5,569 bases of DNA from CAZNPW01 sp964575185 (lineage in GTDB: Bacteria; Pseudomonadota; Alphaproteobacteria; Rhodobacterales; Rhodobacteraceae), in the NCBI GenBank assembly GCA_964575185.1, contig CAZNPW010000103.1, forward strand, positions 1-5,569. The letters are read 5' to 3'. Every line of letters starts with the position of its first letter. Position 1 is the first letter of the stretch. Below, piece by piece: positions 1 to 5,569 of the stretch. The notes under the pieces are model-generated. The model was not told the origin of the DNA, did not search any database, and worked only from the letters and a program-made list of their open reading frames with translations. The translations under genes were made by a program, and so were the position numbers.

Positions 1-680
1 CGACCGAAGCACCCGCCGCGACCGAGGCCCCCGCGGCCACCGCCGAAGCGCCCGCCGCGACCGAGGCCCCCGCGGCCACCGCCGAAGCCCCCGCCGCGAC
101 CGAGGCCCCCGCGGCACCTGCCGCGACCGAGACCCCGGCGGCCACCGCCGAAGCGCCCGCGCCCGAACCCGTGCCGTTCACCTTCGCGAGCTACATGATC
201 GGCTCGCCCAACACCGGCGGGGCGAACATGCTGACCCCCGAGGTCGAGCAGGCGCTGGCCGCCAAGGGCTATACCCGCGACCAGTGGCTGCTCGCGACCG
301 ACACGTCGGTCGTCGTGCCGGTGGGCAAGGTCGTCGTCATGCAGGTGACCTCGGCGGACGTTATCCATTCCTGGAAGGTCCCGGCCTTCGGCGTGATGCA
401 GGACGGGGTGCCGGGGCGGCTTGCGAACCTGTGGTTCCGCGCCGACCAGGAAGGCATCTTCTTCGGCCAGTGCAGCGAGCTCTGCGGCCAGATGCACGCC
501 TACATGCCGATCACCGTCAAGGTGGTCAGCGAGCCGGTCTACCAGCAGTGGCTGGCCGCGAACCAGGCGGTGCTCCTGCGCGACGGCGGCATCGACGGCA
601 CAAACTTCGTCGAGCCCGAGCAGTTCCTGACGGCAGCCGCCGCCCCGGCCGCGCCGGTGCAGGTCGCCACCACCGAATGA
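1..680 (+). CDS. coxB: Cytochrome c oxidase subunit II, CuA domain (5' partial)
   Basis: This is the C-terminal part of subunit II of an aa3-type oxidase, which takes electrons from cytochrome c through the periplasmic CuA centre. The frame is open from base 3 with no start; the membrane anchor and signal peptide lie upstream of the window. Visible residues 1-56 are an Ala/Pro/Thr/Glu repeat. The cupredoxin domain follows, from FASYMIGSP (near base 180). All CuA ligands are present: His in VIHSW (366-368), then Cys 471, Glu 477, Cys 483, His 495 and Met 504 in CSELCGQMHAYM. VPGRLANLWF and MPITVKVVS are typical family strands. The ATG-like codons inside (e.g. the GTG at 171) are not real starts, because homology and the open frame continue upstream. 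The tail is Ala/Pro-rich and may be trimmed, as reported for Paracoccus and Rhodobacter subunit II. The next gene starts 31 bp downstream. Identity is near certain; only the repeat is unusual. Confidence 0.97.
   Translation, partial: TEAPAATEAPAATAEAPAATEAPAATAEAPAATEAPAAPAATETPAATAEAPAPEPVPFTFASYMIGSPNTGGANMLTPEVEQALAAKGYTRDQWLLATDTSVVVPVGKVVVMQVTSADVIHSWKVPAFGVMQDGVPGRLANLWFRADQEGIFFGQCSELCGQMHAYMPITVKVVSEPVYQQWLAANQAVLLRDGGIDGTNFVEPEQFLTAAAAPAAPVQVATTE
3..158 (+). repeat. In-frame 39-bp tandem repeat coding an Ala/Pro/Thr/Glu-rich segment in coxB
   Basis: The 39-bp unit codes for AATEAPAATAEAP. Copy 1 is 15-53. Copy 2 is 54-92 and differs by one synonymous change (base 89). A shortened 27-bp copy is 93-119. 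Another full copy is 120-158, with two substitutions (132 and 137), one of which changes Ala to Thr. A degenerate piece (TEAP) precedes copy 1, and the array may continue upstream of the window. Every copy length is a multiple of three, so the frame is preserved. The coded stretch contains only Ala, Pro, Thr and Glu, which predicts a flexible, acidic, disordered linker. The near identity of copies at DNA level suggests recent expansion by slippage or unequal recombination. Confidence 0.93.
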
Positions 681-711
681 CCGGCGTGATCCGCGCCGGG
701 ACGAGGGACCG

Positions 712-1653
712 ATGAGCGAGACCTTGGCAACGGGGCCGGCGGCAGAGGCCGGCGAGGCGGGCTTCGGCGACTACGTGGCGCTGCTGAAGCCGCGCGTCAT
801 GTCGCTGGTCGTCTTCACCGCGCTGGTGGGCCTGCTGGTGGCACCGGTGCAGGTGCACCCGGTGGTCGGCTTCGCCGCGATCCTGTTCATCGCGCTGGGC
901 GCGGGGGCTTCGGGGGCCCTGAACATGTGGTGGGACGCCGACATCGACGCGCTGATGAAGCGCACCCGCAACCGCCCGGTGCCCGCAGGCCGCGTCCGGC
1001 CCGGCGAGGCCCTGGCCTTCGGCGCGGTGCTTGCGGGCATCGCCGTGGTGATGCTGGCGCTGGCCGCGAACCTGGTCGCGGCGGGGCTGCTCGCCTTCAC
1101 CATCTTCTTCTACGCCGTCGTCTACTCGATGTGGCTGAAGCGGTCGACGCCGCAGAACATCGTCATCGGCGGCGCGGCAGGCGCCTTCCCGCCGGTCATC
1201 GGCTGGGCCGTCGCCACCGGCGGGGTCGGTGTCGAGGCGCTCCTGATGTTCGCCCTGATCTTCGTGTGGACGCCGCCGCATTTCTGGGCGCTCGCGCTGT
1301 TCATGAAGGAGGATTACCACCGGGCCGGGGTGCCGATGCTGACCGTGACGCACGGCCGCGCCGCCACCCGGAAGCACATCCTGTGGTATACCGCCGCGCT
1401 GGTTCCGGTCGGGGTCGCCAGCGCGCTCTCGGGGATCGGCGGTCCCTTCACGCTGGCCGTGACGGTGGCGCTGAACGCCTGGTTCCTGACCGGCGCATGG
1501 CGCATCGCCCGGCGCGACGAGCCGACGGCCGAGGCCGACGGCTACGCCACCGAAAAGGCCGTGTTCCGCTTCAGCCTGTCCTATCTGTTCCTGCACTTCG
1601 GGGCCTTCCTGGTCGAGGCGATCCTGAAGACGCAAGGCCTGGGGGGCTGGTGA
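712..1653 (+). CDS. ctaB: Protoheme IX farnesyltransferase (heme O synthase)
   Basis: CtaB (Cox10) is an inner-membrane UbiA-family prenyltransferase that transfers a farnesyl group to heme b to make heme O, the precursor of the heme A used by aa3 oxidase. The 313-residue length is normal. The first Asp-rich motif is NMWWDADIDALMKRTRNRP (residues 71-89), which binds the prenyl diphosphate through magnesium. YSMWLKRSTPQN (138-149) and WTPPHFWALALFMKEDY (186-202) are Cox10 signatures, followed by GVPML (206-210). About nine hydrophobic spans are visible, from residue 25 to 305. The start is supported by GAGGG at 703-707, four bases before the ATG. Its stop overlaps the start of the next small gene (TGATG). 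Heme O made here would pass to CtaA, which is not in the window. Confidence 0.97.
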   Translation: MSETLATGPAAEAGEAGFGDYVALLKPRVMSLVVFTALVGLLVAPVQVHPVVGFAAILFIALGAGASGALNMWWDADIDALMKRTRNRPVPAGRVRPGEALAFGAVLAGIAVVMLALAANLVAAGLLAFTIFFYAVVYSMWLKRSTPQNIVIGGAAGAFPPVIGWAVATGGVGVEALLMFALIFVWTPPHFWALALFMKEDYHRAGVPMLTVTHGRAATRKHILWYTAALVPVGVASALSGIGGPFTLAVTVALNAWFLTGAWRIARRDEPTAEADGYATEKAVFRFSLSYLFLHFGAFLVEAILKTQGLGGW

Positions 1654-1820
1654 TGCCGTTCCAGGTCGAGCACGAGCTCCACCATCGCCGCCGTGGCCGC
1701 AACGTCGGGCTTCTCGTGGTGCTCATGGCCTTCGTGGGGCTGGTCTTCGCGCTGACCGTCGCGAAGGTGACGATCGAGGGCCCGGTCCAGCAGCCCGCGG
1801 CGGCTGCAGTGCAGCCATGA
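1653..1820 (+). CDS. Small single-span membrane protein of the cox operon (CoxF-like)
   Basis: This 55-residue ORF begins MPFQVEHELHHRRRGRN, a charged, His/Arg-rich N-terminus expected to stay in the cytoplasm. One hydrophobic span follows (about residues 18-38, VGLLVVLMAFVGLVFALTVA), then a short Gln/Pro/Ala tail. Its ATG overlaps the ctaB stop by one base, and its TGA overlaps the ctaG ATG by four bases, so it is locked into the operon by coupling on both sides. G-rich sequence at 1641-1646 could serve as the ribosome binding site. A small ORF between ctaB and ctaG is usual in alphaproteobacteria and is often annotated as CoxF or a cytochrome oxidase assembly protein; that link rests on position and topology, not on an alignment. 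No catalytic or metal-binding motif is evident, apart from the N-terminal histidines. Its function is not established here. Confidence 0.85.
   Translation: MPFQVEHELHHRRRGRNVGLLVVLMAFVGLVFALTVAKVTIEGPVQQPAAAAVQP
1802..1816 (+). promoter_or_regulatory. Perfect inverted repeat abutting the ctaG start codon
   Basis: GGCTGCAGTGCAGCC has seven-base arms around a central G and ends one base before the ctaG ATG at 1817. As RNA it can form a six-pair stem with an AGT triloop. No Shine-Dalgarno-like sequence is visible before this ATG, so ctaG translation probably depends on ribosomes finishing the small upstream ORF, which would also melt this hairpin. The repeat also codes the AAVQP end of that ORF, so a chance palindrome in GC-rich DNA is possible. 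Confidence 0.35.
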
Positions 1821-2389
1821 CCGCGCAGGGCCGGTTCGGGCTGAAACTCGGTCTCGGCGCCCTGGCGCTGGTCGTCACCACGATCGTGGCGATCCCGCCC
1901 TTCTACGCCTGGTTCTGCCGCGTGACGGGCTTCGGCGGCACCACCAGCGTCGCCCGGGGCCCGTCGTCCGAGGTGCTGGACCGCATGGTCCGCGTCCGCT
2001 TCGACGCCACCACCGCGCCGGGACTGCCGTGGACGTTCCGCCCCGAGGTGCCCTTCGTCGACATCCGCATCGGCGAGACGATGCTGGTGAACTACCTGGC
2101 CACGAACCCGACCGGCCGACCGGTCGCCGGCACCGCCGCCTACAACGTCACCCCCGAGGGCGCGGGGGTCTATTTCGCCAAGATCGCCTGCTTCTGCTTT
2201 ACCCGGCAGGTGCTCCAGCCCGGCGAGACGGTCGAGATGCCGGTCAGCTTCTACGTCGACCCCGCGATCGTGGACGACACCGAAGGGCGCTCCGTGCGCG
2301 AGATCACGCTGAGCTACACGTTCTTTCAAACGGACCTGCCCGCAGAGCAGGCCGCACTGGCCGGCGGCGCGCCGGCCCGCGTCGAATAG
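1817..2389 (+). CDS. ctaG: Cytochrome c oxidase assembly protein CtaG (Cox11 family copper chaperone)
   Basis: CtaG/Cox11 is a membrane-anchored periplasmic copper protein needed to form the CuB centre in oxidase subunit I. The 190 residues comprise a short cytoplasmic N-terminus, one membrane span (about 10-30), and a periplasmic beta domain. The copper motif CFCF is at residues 125-128 (Cys125 and Cys127) within YFAKIACFCFTRQVL. The third conserved cysteine is Cys34 in FYAWFCRVTG, just outside the membrane span. LQPGE and MPVSFYVDP (141-149) are family hallmarks. The ATG overlaps the stop of the preceding small ORF (ATGA) and has no obvious ribosome binding site, which suggests translational coupling. 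All key residues are intact. Its position between ctaB and coxC is the standard alphaproteobacterial arrangement. Confidence 0.97.
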   Translation: MTAQGRFGLKLGLGALALVVTTIVAIPPFYAWFCRVTGFGGTTSVARGPSSEVLDRMVRVRFDATTAPGLPWTFRPEVPFVDIRIGETMLVNYLATNPTGRPVAGTAAYNVTPEGAGVYFAKIACFCFTRQVLQPGETVEMPVSFYVDPAIVDDTEGRSVREITLSYTFFQTDLPAEQAALAGGAPARVE

Positions 2390-2398
2390 AGGGACCCC

Positions 2399-3202
2399 AT
2401 GTCGACCGCTGCCAAGAACCACGACTACCACATCCTGCCGCCGTCGATCTGGCCCTTCATGGGTGCGGTCGGGGCCTTCGTCATGCTGTTCGGGGCCGTC
2501 CTGTGGATGCAGGAGCGCGGCCCCTGGATGTTCCTGATCGGCCTCGCCGCCGTCCTTTACGTGATGTTCGCCTGGTGGTCCGACGTGGTGCGCGAAAGCC
2601 TCGCGGGGGACCACACGCCGGTCGTCCGCATCGGCCTGCGCTACGGCTTCATCATGTTCATCATGTCCGAGGTAATGTTCTTCGCGGCCTGGTTCTGGTC
2701 GTTCTTCAAGCACGCGCTCTATCCCATGGGTCCGCAGTCGCCCGCCATCGACGGCGTCTGGCCCCCCGCGGGGATCGAGACCTTCGACCCCTGGTCACTG
2801 CCGCTCATCAACACGCTGATCCTCTTGTGCTCGGGCGCCGCCGCGACCTGGGCGCATCACGCGCTGGTCGAGGAGAACAACCGGCAGGACCTGAAGAACG
2901 GCCTCTGGCTGGCCATCGGGCTCGGCGTGTTCTTCACCGTGCTGCAGGTCTACGAATACGGCAACGCGTCCTTCGGCTTCGCGGGCAACATCTACGGCGC
3001 GAACTTCTTCATGGCGACGGGCTTCCACGGGGCGCATGTCGTCATCGGGACGATCTTCCTGGCGGTCTGCCTCTACCGCGTCTACCAGGGCCATTTCACG
3101 CCCGAAAAGCACGTGGGCTTCGAGGCCGCGGCCTGGTACTGGCACTTCGTCGACGTGGTGTGGCTGTTCCTGTTCGCCTCGATCTACGTCTGGGGCCGGT
3201 AG
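2399..3202 (+). CDS. coxC: Cytochrome c oxidase subunit III
   Basis: Subunit III is an integral membrane subunit of the aa3 oxidase; it has no redox cofactors and stabilises subunit I and its proton uptake. At 267 residues with seven predicted spans it is full length. The N-terminus NHDYHILPPSIWPFMGA is typical. HTPVVRIGLRYG (72-83) leads into IMSEVMFF, with the conserved membrane Glu at residue 91. Later signatures are INTLILLCSG (137-146), WAHHAL (151-156), FFMATGFHGAHV (203-214) and the C-terminal FEAAAWYWHFVDVVWLFLF (241-259). The TM1-TM2 loop is short (WMQERGPWMF), as I recall for Rhodobacter and unlike the longer Paracoccus loop. GAGGGA at 2389-2394 overlaps the ctaG stop and lies four bases before the ATG, confirming the start. 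The gap to ctaG is 9 bp. Confidence 0.98.
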   Translation: MSTAAKNHDYHILPPSIWPFMGAVGAFVMLFGAVLWMQERGPWMFLIGLAAVLYVMFAWWSDVVRESLAGDHTPVVRIGLRYGFIMFIMSEVMFFAAWFWSFFKHALYPMGPQSPAIDGVWPPAGIETFDPWSLPLINTLILLCSGAAATWAHHALVEENNRQDLKNGLWLAIGLGVFFTVLQVYEYGNASFGFAGNIYGANFFMATGFHGAHVVIGTIFLAVCLYRVYQGHFTPEKHVGFEAAAWYWHFVDVVWLFLFASIYVWGR

Positions 3203-3211
3203 GGCGGCGCG

Positions 3212-3243
3212 GCCCCTTGCGGGGCGGCGACCCCGTGCCGGGG
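3212..3243 (+). promoter_or_regulatory. Two small GC hairpins between coxC and surf1
   Basis: The 50-bp coxC-surf1 gap is the longest intergenic space in the window. It holds GCCCC/GGGGC (3212-3216 and 3221-3225, loop TTGC) and CCCCG/CGGGG (3231-3235 and 3239-3243, loop TGC). No T-tract follows either stem, so they are not a standard intrinsic terminator. The second stem contains the GGGG (3240-3243) that is the best ribosome-binding candidate for surf1, nine bases before its ATG. They may act as mRNA processing or stability elements, or may be chance pairing in GC-rich DNA. Confidence 0.3.
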
Positions 3244-3252
3244 CATCCATCC

Positions 3253-3927
3253 ATGCTGTCGCGCGTCATCATGCCCCTGCTCATCGGCCTTTCCGGCGTG
3301 GCCGTGCTGGTCGGGCTCGGCCTCTGGCAGCTCGACCGGCTGGCGTGGAAGCAGGGCGTGCTGGCGGCGATGCAGGCGCAGCTCGACGCCCCGCCCGGGG
3401 CCTTGCCGGCCGCCCCGGACCCGCGCACCGACCGCTACCGCGCGGTCACCGTCACGGGCCGCTTCACGGGCCGGGAACTGCACGTCCTGTCGGGCAACCG
3501 CGCCGGGCCGGGCTTCCTGATCGTCGCGGCCTTCGTCACCGACGACGGCCGCCGCATCATGGTCGACCGCGGCTTCGTCCCCGAAGCCGGGCGCGATGCT
3601 CCCCGCCCGCCGGGGGCGGCTCCCGTGACCGTGGCGGGAAACATCAACTGGCCCGACGACATGACGGCCTCCACCCCCGCCCCCGACGTGGCGGGCAACA
3701 TGTGGTATGGCCGCGACGTCGCCCCGATGGCGGCGGCGCTGGGGACCGAACCCGTGATGGTCATCGCCCGCAGCGACACCGGGCAGGGCGTCACCCCGCG
3801 CCCCGCCGACACCGCGGCGGTCAGGAACGACCATCTCGGCTACGCGCTGACCTGGTTCGCCCTTGCGCTCGTCTGGGCGGGGATGACAGTCTACTGGCTA
3901 TGGCGTATCAGGCAACGTTCCGCATGA
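3253..3927 (+). CDS. SURF1 family cytochrome oxidase biogenesis protein
   Basis: Surf1 proteins are inner-membrane factors that help place heme a in oxidase subunit I. The 224 residues show the classic two-span layout: TM1 at about 5-24, running into GLWQLDRLAWK (23-33), a periplasmic domain with YRAVTVTGRF (62-71) and VDRGFVP (104-110), and TM2 at about 196-217 (LGYALTWFALALVWAGMTVYW). The conserved His194 in RNDHLGYA matches the histidine implicated in heme a binding by Paracoccus Surf1. The ATG at 3253 opens directly into the family N-terminus; the frame stays open far upstream, but only as a shadow of ctaG and coxC. Its ribosome binding site is weak (GGGG at 3240-3243). Its place right after coxC fits the Paracoccus surf1c arrangement, i.e. 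the aa3-dedicated paralogue. Start confidence is slightly below identity confidence. Confidence 0.94.
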   Translation: MLSRVIMPLLIGLSGVAVLVGLGLWQLDRLAWKQGVLAAMQAQLDAPPGALPAAPDPRTDRYRAVTVTGRFTGRELHVLSGNRAGPGFLIVAAFVTDDGRRIMVDRGFVPEAGRDAPRPPGAAPVTVAGNINWPDDMTASTPAPDVAGNMWYGRDVAPMAAALGTEPVMVIARSDTGQGVTPRPADTAAVRNDHLGYALTWFALALVWAGMTVYWLWRIRQRSA

Positions 3928-3930
3928 AGG
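3926..3930 (+). promoter_or_regulatory. Ribosome binding site that fixes the thrC start
   Basis: GAAGG overlaps the surf1 stop codon and sits seven bases before the ATG at 3938, a normal spacing. The in-frame TTG at 3932 would be only one base away, so ATG 3938 is the preferred start. Confidence 0.7.
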
Positions 3931-3937
3931 CTTGACG

Positions 3938-5320
3938 ATGCGCTATGTCTCGACCCGGGGCGCGACGGCCCCGGCGCTGTCCTTTGCCGACGCGATGATG
4001 ACCGGCCTCGCGCGGGACGGCGGCCTCTATGTGCCCGCCAGCGTGCCGACGTGCGACGACATCGCGGCCCTCGCGGGGCTGCCGTATGAAGACGTGGCCT
4101 TCCGCGTCATGCGGCCCTTCATCGGCGACGCCTTCCCCGACGCGCGGTTCCGCGAGCTGATCGCGCAGGCCTACGCGGGCTTCACCCACCCCGCCCGCGC
4201 GCCGCTGAAGCAGCTCGCCCCGAACCACTTCCTGCTGGAGCTGTTCCACGGCCCGACGCTCGCCTTCAAGGACTTCGCCATGCAGCTCATCGGGCAGATG
4301 ATGCAGGCGAAGCTCGCCGAAACCGGGCAGCGGATCACCATCGTCGGCGCGACCAGCGGCGACACCGGGTCGGCGGCGATGGAGGCGTTCCGGGGTCTGG
4401 CGAACGTCGACCTGTTCATCCTCTACCCGCACGGCCGCGTGTCCGACGTGCAGCGTCGCCAGATGACCACGCCGGAGGAGCCGAACGTCCATGCCCTCGC
4501 GGTGGACGGCGACTTCGACGCCTGCCAGGCGCGGGTCAAGGACATGTTCAACGACCACGCCTTCCGCGATCGCGTGCGGCTTGCCGGGGTGAACAGCATC
4601 AACTGGGCCCGTGTGCTCGCGCAGGTGGTGTATTACTTCACCGCCGCCGTGGCGCTCGGCGCGCCGCACCGGGCGGTGTCGTTCACCGTGCCGACCGGCA
4701 ACTTCGGCGACATCTACGCGGGCCAGATCGCCCGCCGCATGGGCCTGCCCATCGACCGGCTGGTCATCGCCACCAACCGCAACGACATCCTGCACCGCGC
4801 GCTGACCACCGGCGACTACCGGGTCGAAGGCGTGGCCCCGACGATCAGCCCCTCGATGGACATCCAGGTGTCCTCGAACTTCGAGCGCGCGCTGTTCGAC
4901 GCGCTCGGGCGCGACGGGCAGGCCGTGGCGGCGCTGATGGCCGACCTGGGGGGCGGCCGGTTCCGCATCCCCCAGGGCGCGCTGGAAACCCTGCGCGAGA
5001 CCTTCGCCTCGGGCCGCACCGACGAGGCGCAGACGATGGCCACCATCGCCGCGACCTTCGCCGCGACGGGAGAGGTCCTGTGCCCCCACTCCGCCGTCGG
5101 CGTCCATGTCGCCGAGCAGCATCTGGGGGCGACCCCGATGGTCACGCTCGCCACCGCGCATCCGGCGAAGTTCCCCGACGCGGTGGAGCGCGCCACGGGC
5201 CTGCGCCCGGCCTTGCCCGCGCGGCTGGCGCACCTGATGACCGGGCGCGAGCGCATCACCCGCGCCCCGAACGACCTGCGCGCGCTCCAGGACATCGTCC
5301 GCCGGACGGTCCCGGCATGA
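3938..5320 (+). CDS. thrC: Threonine synthase
   Basis: ThrC is a cytoplasmic PLP enzyme that converts O-phosphohomoserine to threonine and phosphate, the last step of threonine synthesis. The 460-residue product is of the longer bacterial/fungal type. It starts MRYVSTRG, typical of the family, followed by LARDGGLYVP. The PLP-binding lysine is expected at Lys111 in FHGPTLAFKDFA. GATSGDTGSAA (137-147) and VPTGNFGDIYAG (251-262) form the cofactor-phosphate and substrate-binding loops; NSINWARV (219-226), SSNFERALFD (312-321) and HPAKFPD (408-414) are further hallmarks. No frameshift or missing motif is seen. It begins 10 bp after surf1, and its TGA overlaps the start of the peptidase gene by four bases (ATGA). 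The gap before it leaves no obvious room for its own promoter, although one inside surf1 cannot be excluded. Confidence 0.98.
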   Translation: MRYVSTRGATAPALSFADAMMTGLARDGGLYVPASVPTCDDIAALAGLPYEDVAFRVMRPFIGDAFPDARFRELIAQAYAGFTHPARAPLKQLAPNHFLLELFHGPTLAFKDFAMQLIGQMMQAKLAETGQRITIVGATSGDTGSAAMEAFRGLANVDLFILYPHGRVSDVQRRQMTTPEEPNVHALAVDGDFDACQARVKDMFNDHAFRDRVRLAGVNSINWARVLAQVVYYFTAAVALGAPHRAVSFTVPTGNFGDIYAGQIARRMGLPIDRLVIATNRNDILHRALTTGDYRVEGVAPTISPSMDIQVSSNFERALFDALGRDGQAVAALMADLGGGRFRIPQGALETLRETFASGRTDEAQTMATIAATFAATGEVLCPHSAVGVHVAEQHLGATPMVTLATAHPAKFPDAVERATGLRPALPARLAHLMTGRERITRAPNDLRALQDIVRRTVPA

Positions 5321-5569
5321 CGCGCGTGACCCGCCTGCCCAACGGCCTGCGCATCGTGACCGAAGCCATGCCCGGCCTGCAGTCGGCCTCGGTCGGCATC
5401 TGGGTCGCTGCGGGTGGACGGCACGAGACGGCGGCGCAGAACGGCATCGCGCATTTCCTCGAACACATGGCCTTCAAGGGCACCGCCACCCGCAGCGCCC
5501 TGCGGATCGCCGAGGAGATCGAGGACGTCGGCGGCTACATCAACGCCTACACCAGCCGCGAGATGACCG
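5317..5569 (+). CDS. M16 family zinc metallopeptidase, processing-peptidase-like (3' partial)
   Basis: Only the first 84 residues are in the window. They match the N-terminus of M16B peptidases, the family that includes the mitochondrial processing peptidase beta subunit and bacterial PqqL-like proteins. LPNGLRIVTE (residues 7-16), SVGIWVAAGGRHE (25-37), and NGIAHFLEHMAFKGT (42-56) are typical. The inverted zinc motif HxxEH is HFLEH, with His46 and His50 as zinc ligands and Glu49 as the catalytic residue. EEIEDVGGYINAYTSRE (66-82) is the conserved segment that follows. The second conserved glutamate ligand and the C-terminal inactive half lie beyond the window. No signal peptide is visible, so a cytoplasmic enzyme is likely. 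The start overlaps the thrC stop (ATGA). The exact substrate cannot be inferred. Confidence 0.95.
   Translation, partial: MTRVTRLPNGLRIVTEAMPGLQSASVGIWVAAGGRHETAAQNGIAHFLEHMAFKGTATRSALRIAEEIEDVGGYINAYTSREMT

Noticed and set aside
3..158. CRISPR array or transposon-end repeat
   Set aside because: The copies are directly adjacent without spacers, keep the coxB reading frame, and encode a uniform low-complexity peptide.
171..173. GTG start making coxB a complete short protein
   Set aside because: The frame is open to the window edge, no ribosome binding site precedes it, and the CuA domain needs the upstream membrane anchor.
526..1635. Long minus-strand open frame opposite coxB and ctaB
   Set aside because: Its translation is a low-complexity Arg/Gly/Asp/His mix with no recognisable domain, and it lies opposite two clear genes. 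Long antisense frames are expected in DNA this GC-rich.
927..1652. Plus-strand open frame running into the small membrane protein at 1653-1820
   Set aside because: The upstream part is an Arg/Ala-rich out-of-frame reading of ctaB; only the part from the ATG at 1653 looks like a protein.
1571..2713. Long minus-strand open frame opposite ctaG and the start of coxC
   Set aside because: Same composition artefact; it crosses several real genes and matches no family.
2029..3252. Plus-strand extension upstream of surf1 in the same frame
   Set aside because: It is an off-frame reading of ctaG and coxC. The SURF1 N-terminal membrane span begins right at the ATG at 3253.
3203..3252. Intrinsic terminator after coxC
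   Set aside because: The stems are short and no T-run follows, and surf1 begins immediately, so readthrough is expected.
3932..3937. TTG start for thrC, two codons upstream
   Set aside because: It lies one base from the GAAGG ribosome binding site. The ATG at 3938 has seven-base spacing and gives the usual MRYVSTRG start.
3908..5233. 441-codon minus-strand open frame opposite thrC
   Set aside because: It mirrors the thrC codons, is rich in Arg, Gly, His and Val, and has no motifs, whereas thrC on the plus strand has every hallmark.

Overview
The window is a compact, very GC-rich, single-strand (+) gene block from an alphaproteobacterium, most likely a member of the Rhodobacteraceae/Paracoccaceae. 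This rests on gene order (coxB-ctaB-small membrane ORF-ctaG-coxC-surf1-thrC-M16 peptidase) and on protein wording. The CoxB copper domain and CoxC, including its short TM1-TM2 loop, read closely like the Rhodobacter sphaeroides aa3 oxidase subunits as I remember them; no alignment could be run. I see no insertion sequences, tRNAs, rRNAs, CRISPR arrays or phage genes.

Layout: 1-680 is the 3' part of coxB (subunit II, CuA domain), opening with an Ala/Pro/Thr/Glu tandem repeat. 712-1653 is ctaB (heme O synthase). 1653-1820 is a 55-residue single-span membrane protein. 1817-2389 is ctaG (Cox11-type copper chaperone). 2399-3202 is coxC (subunit III). 3253-3927 is surf1. 3938-5320 is thrC (threonine synthase). 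5317-5569 is the 5' end of an M16 zinc peptidase gene that runs off the window. Gaps are 50 bp or less and three junctions overlap (TGATG or ATGA), so the whole block is probably one transcript with translational coupling. No stretch over 300 bases lacks a gene.

Together the first six genes supply two structural subunits of an aa3-type cytochrome c oxidase and the factors that build its cofactors: CtaB makes heme O (precursor of heme A), CtaG delivers copper to CuB, and Surf1 helps insert heme a. Subunit I (ctaD) and heme A synthase (ctaA) are not in the window. thrC and the M16 peptidase are not oxidase genes but follow without room for a separate promoter.

The block is mostly conserved core biology. 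The one striking oddity is in coxB: a low-complexity acidic repeat of at least 55 residues sits directly before the CuA domain, where the R. sphaeroides protein (from memory) passes straight from its aromatic periplasmic loop into this domain. I found no evidence of a wholly new system.
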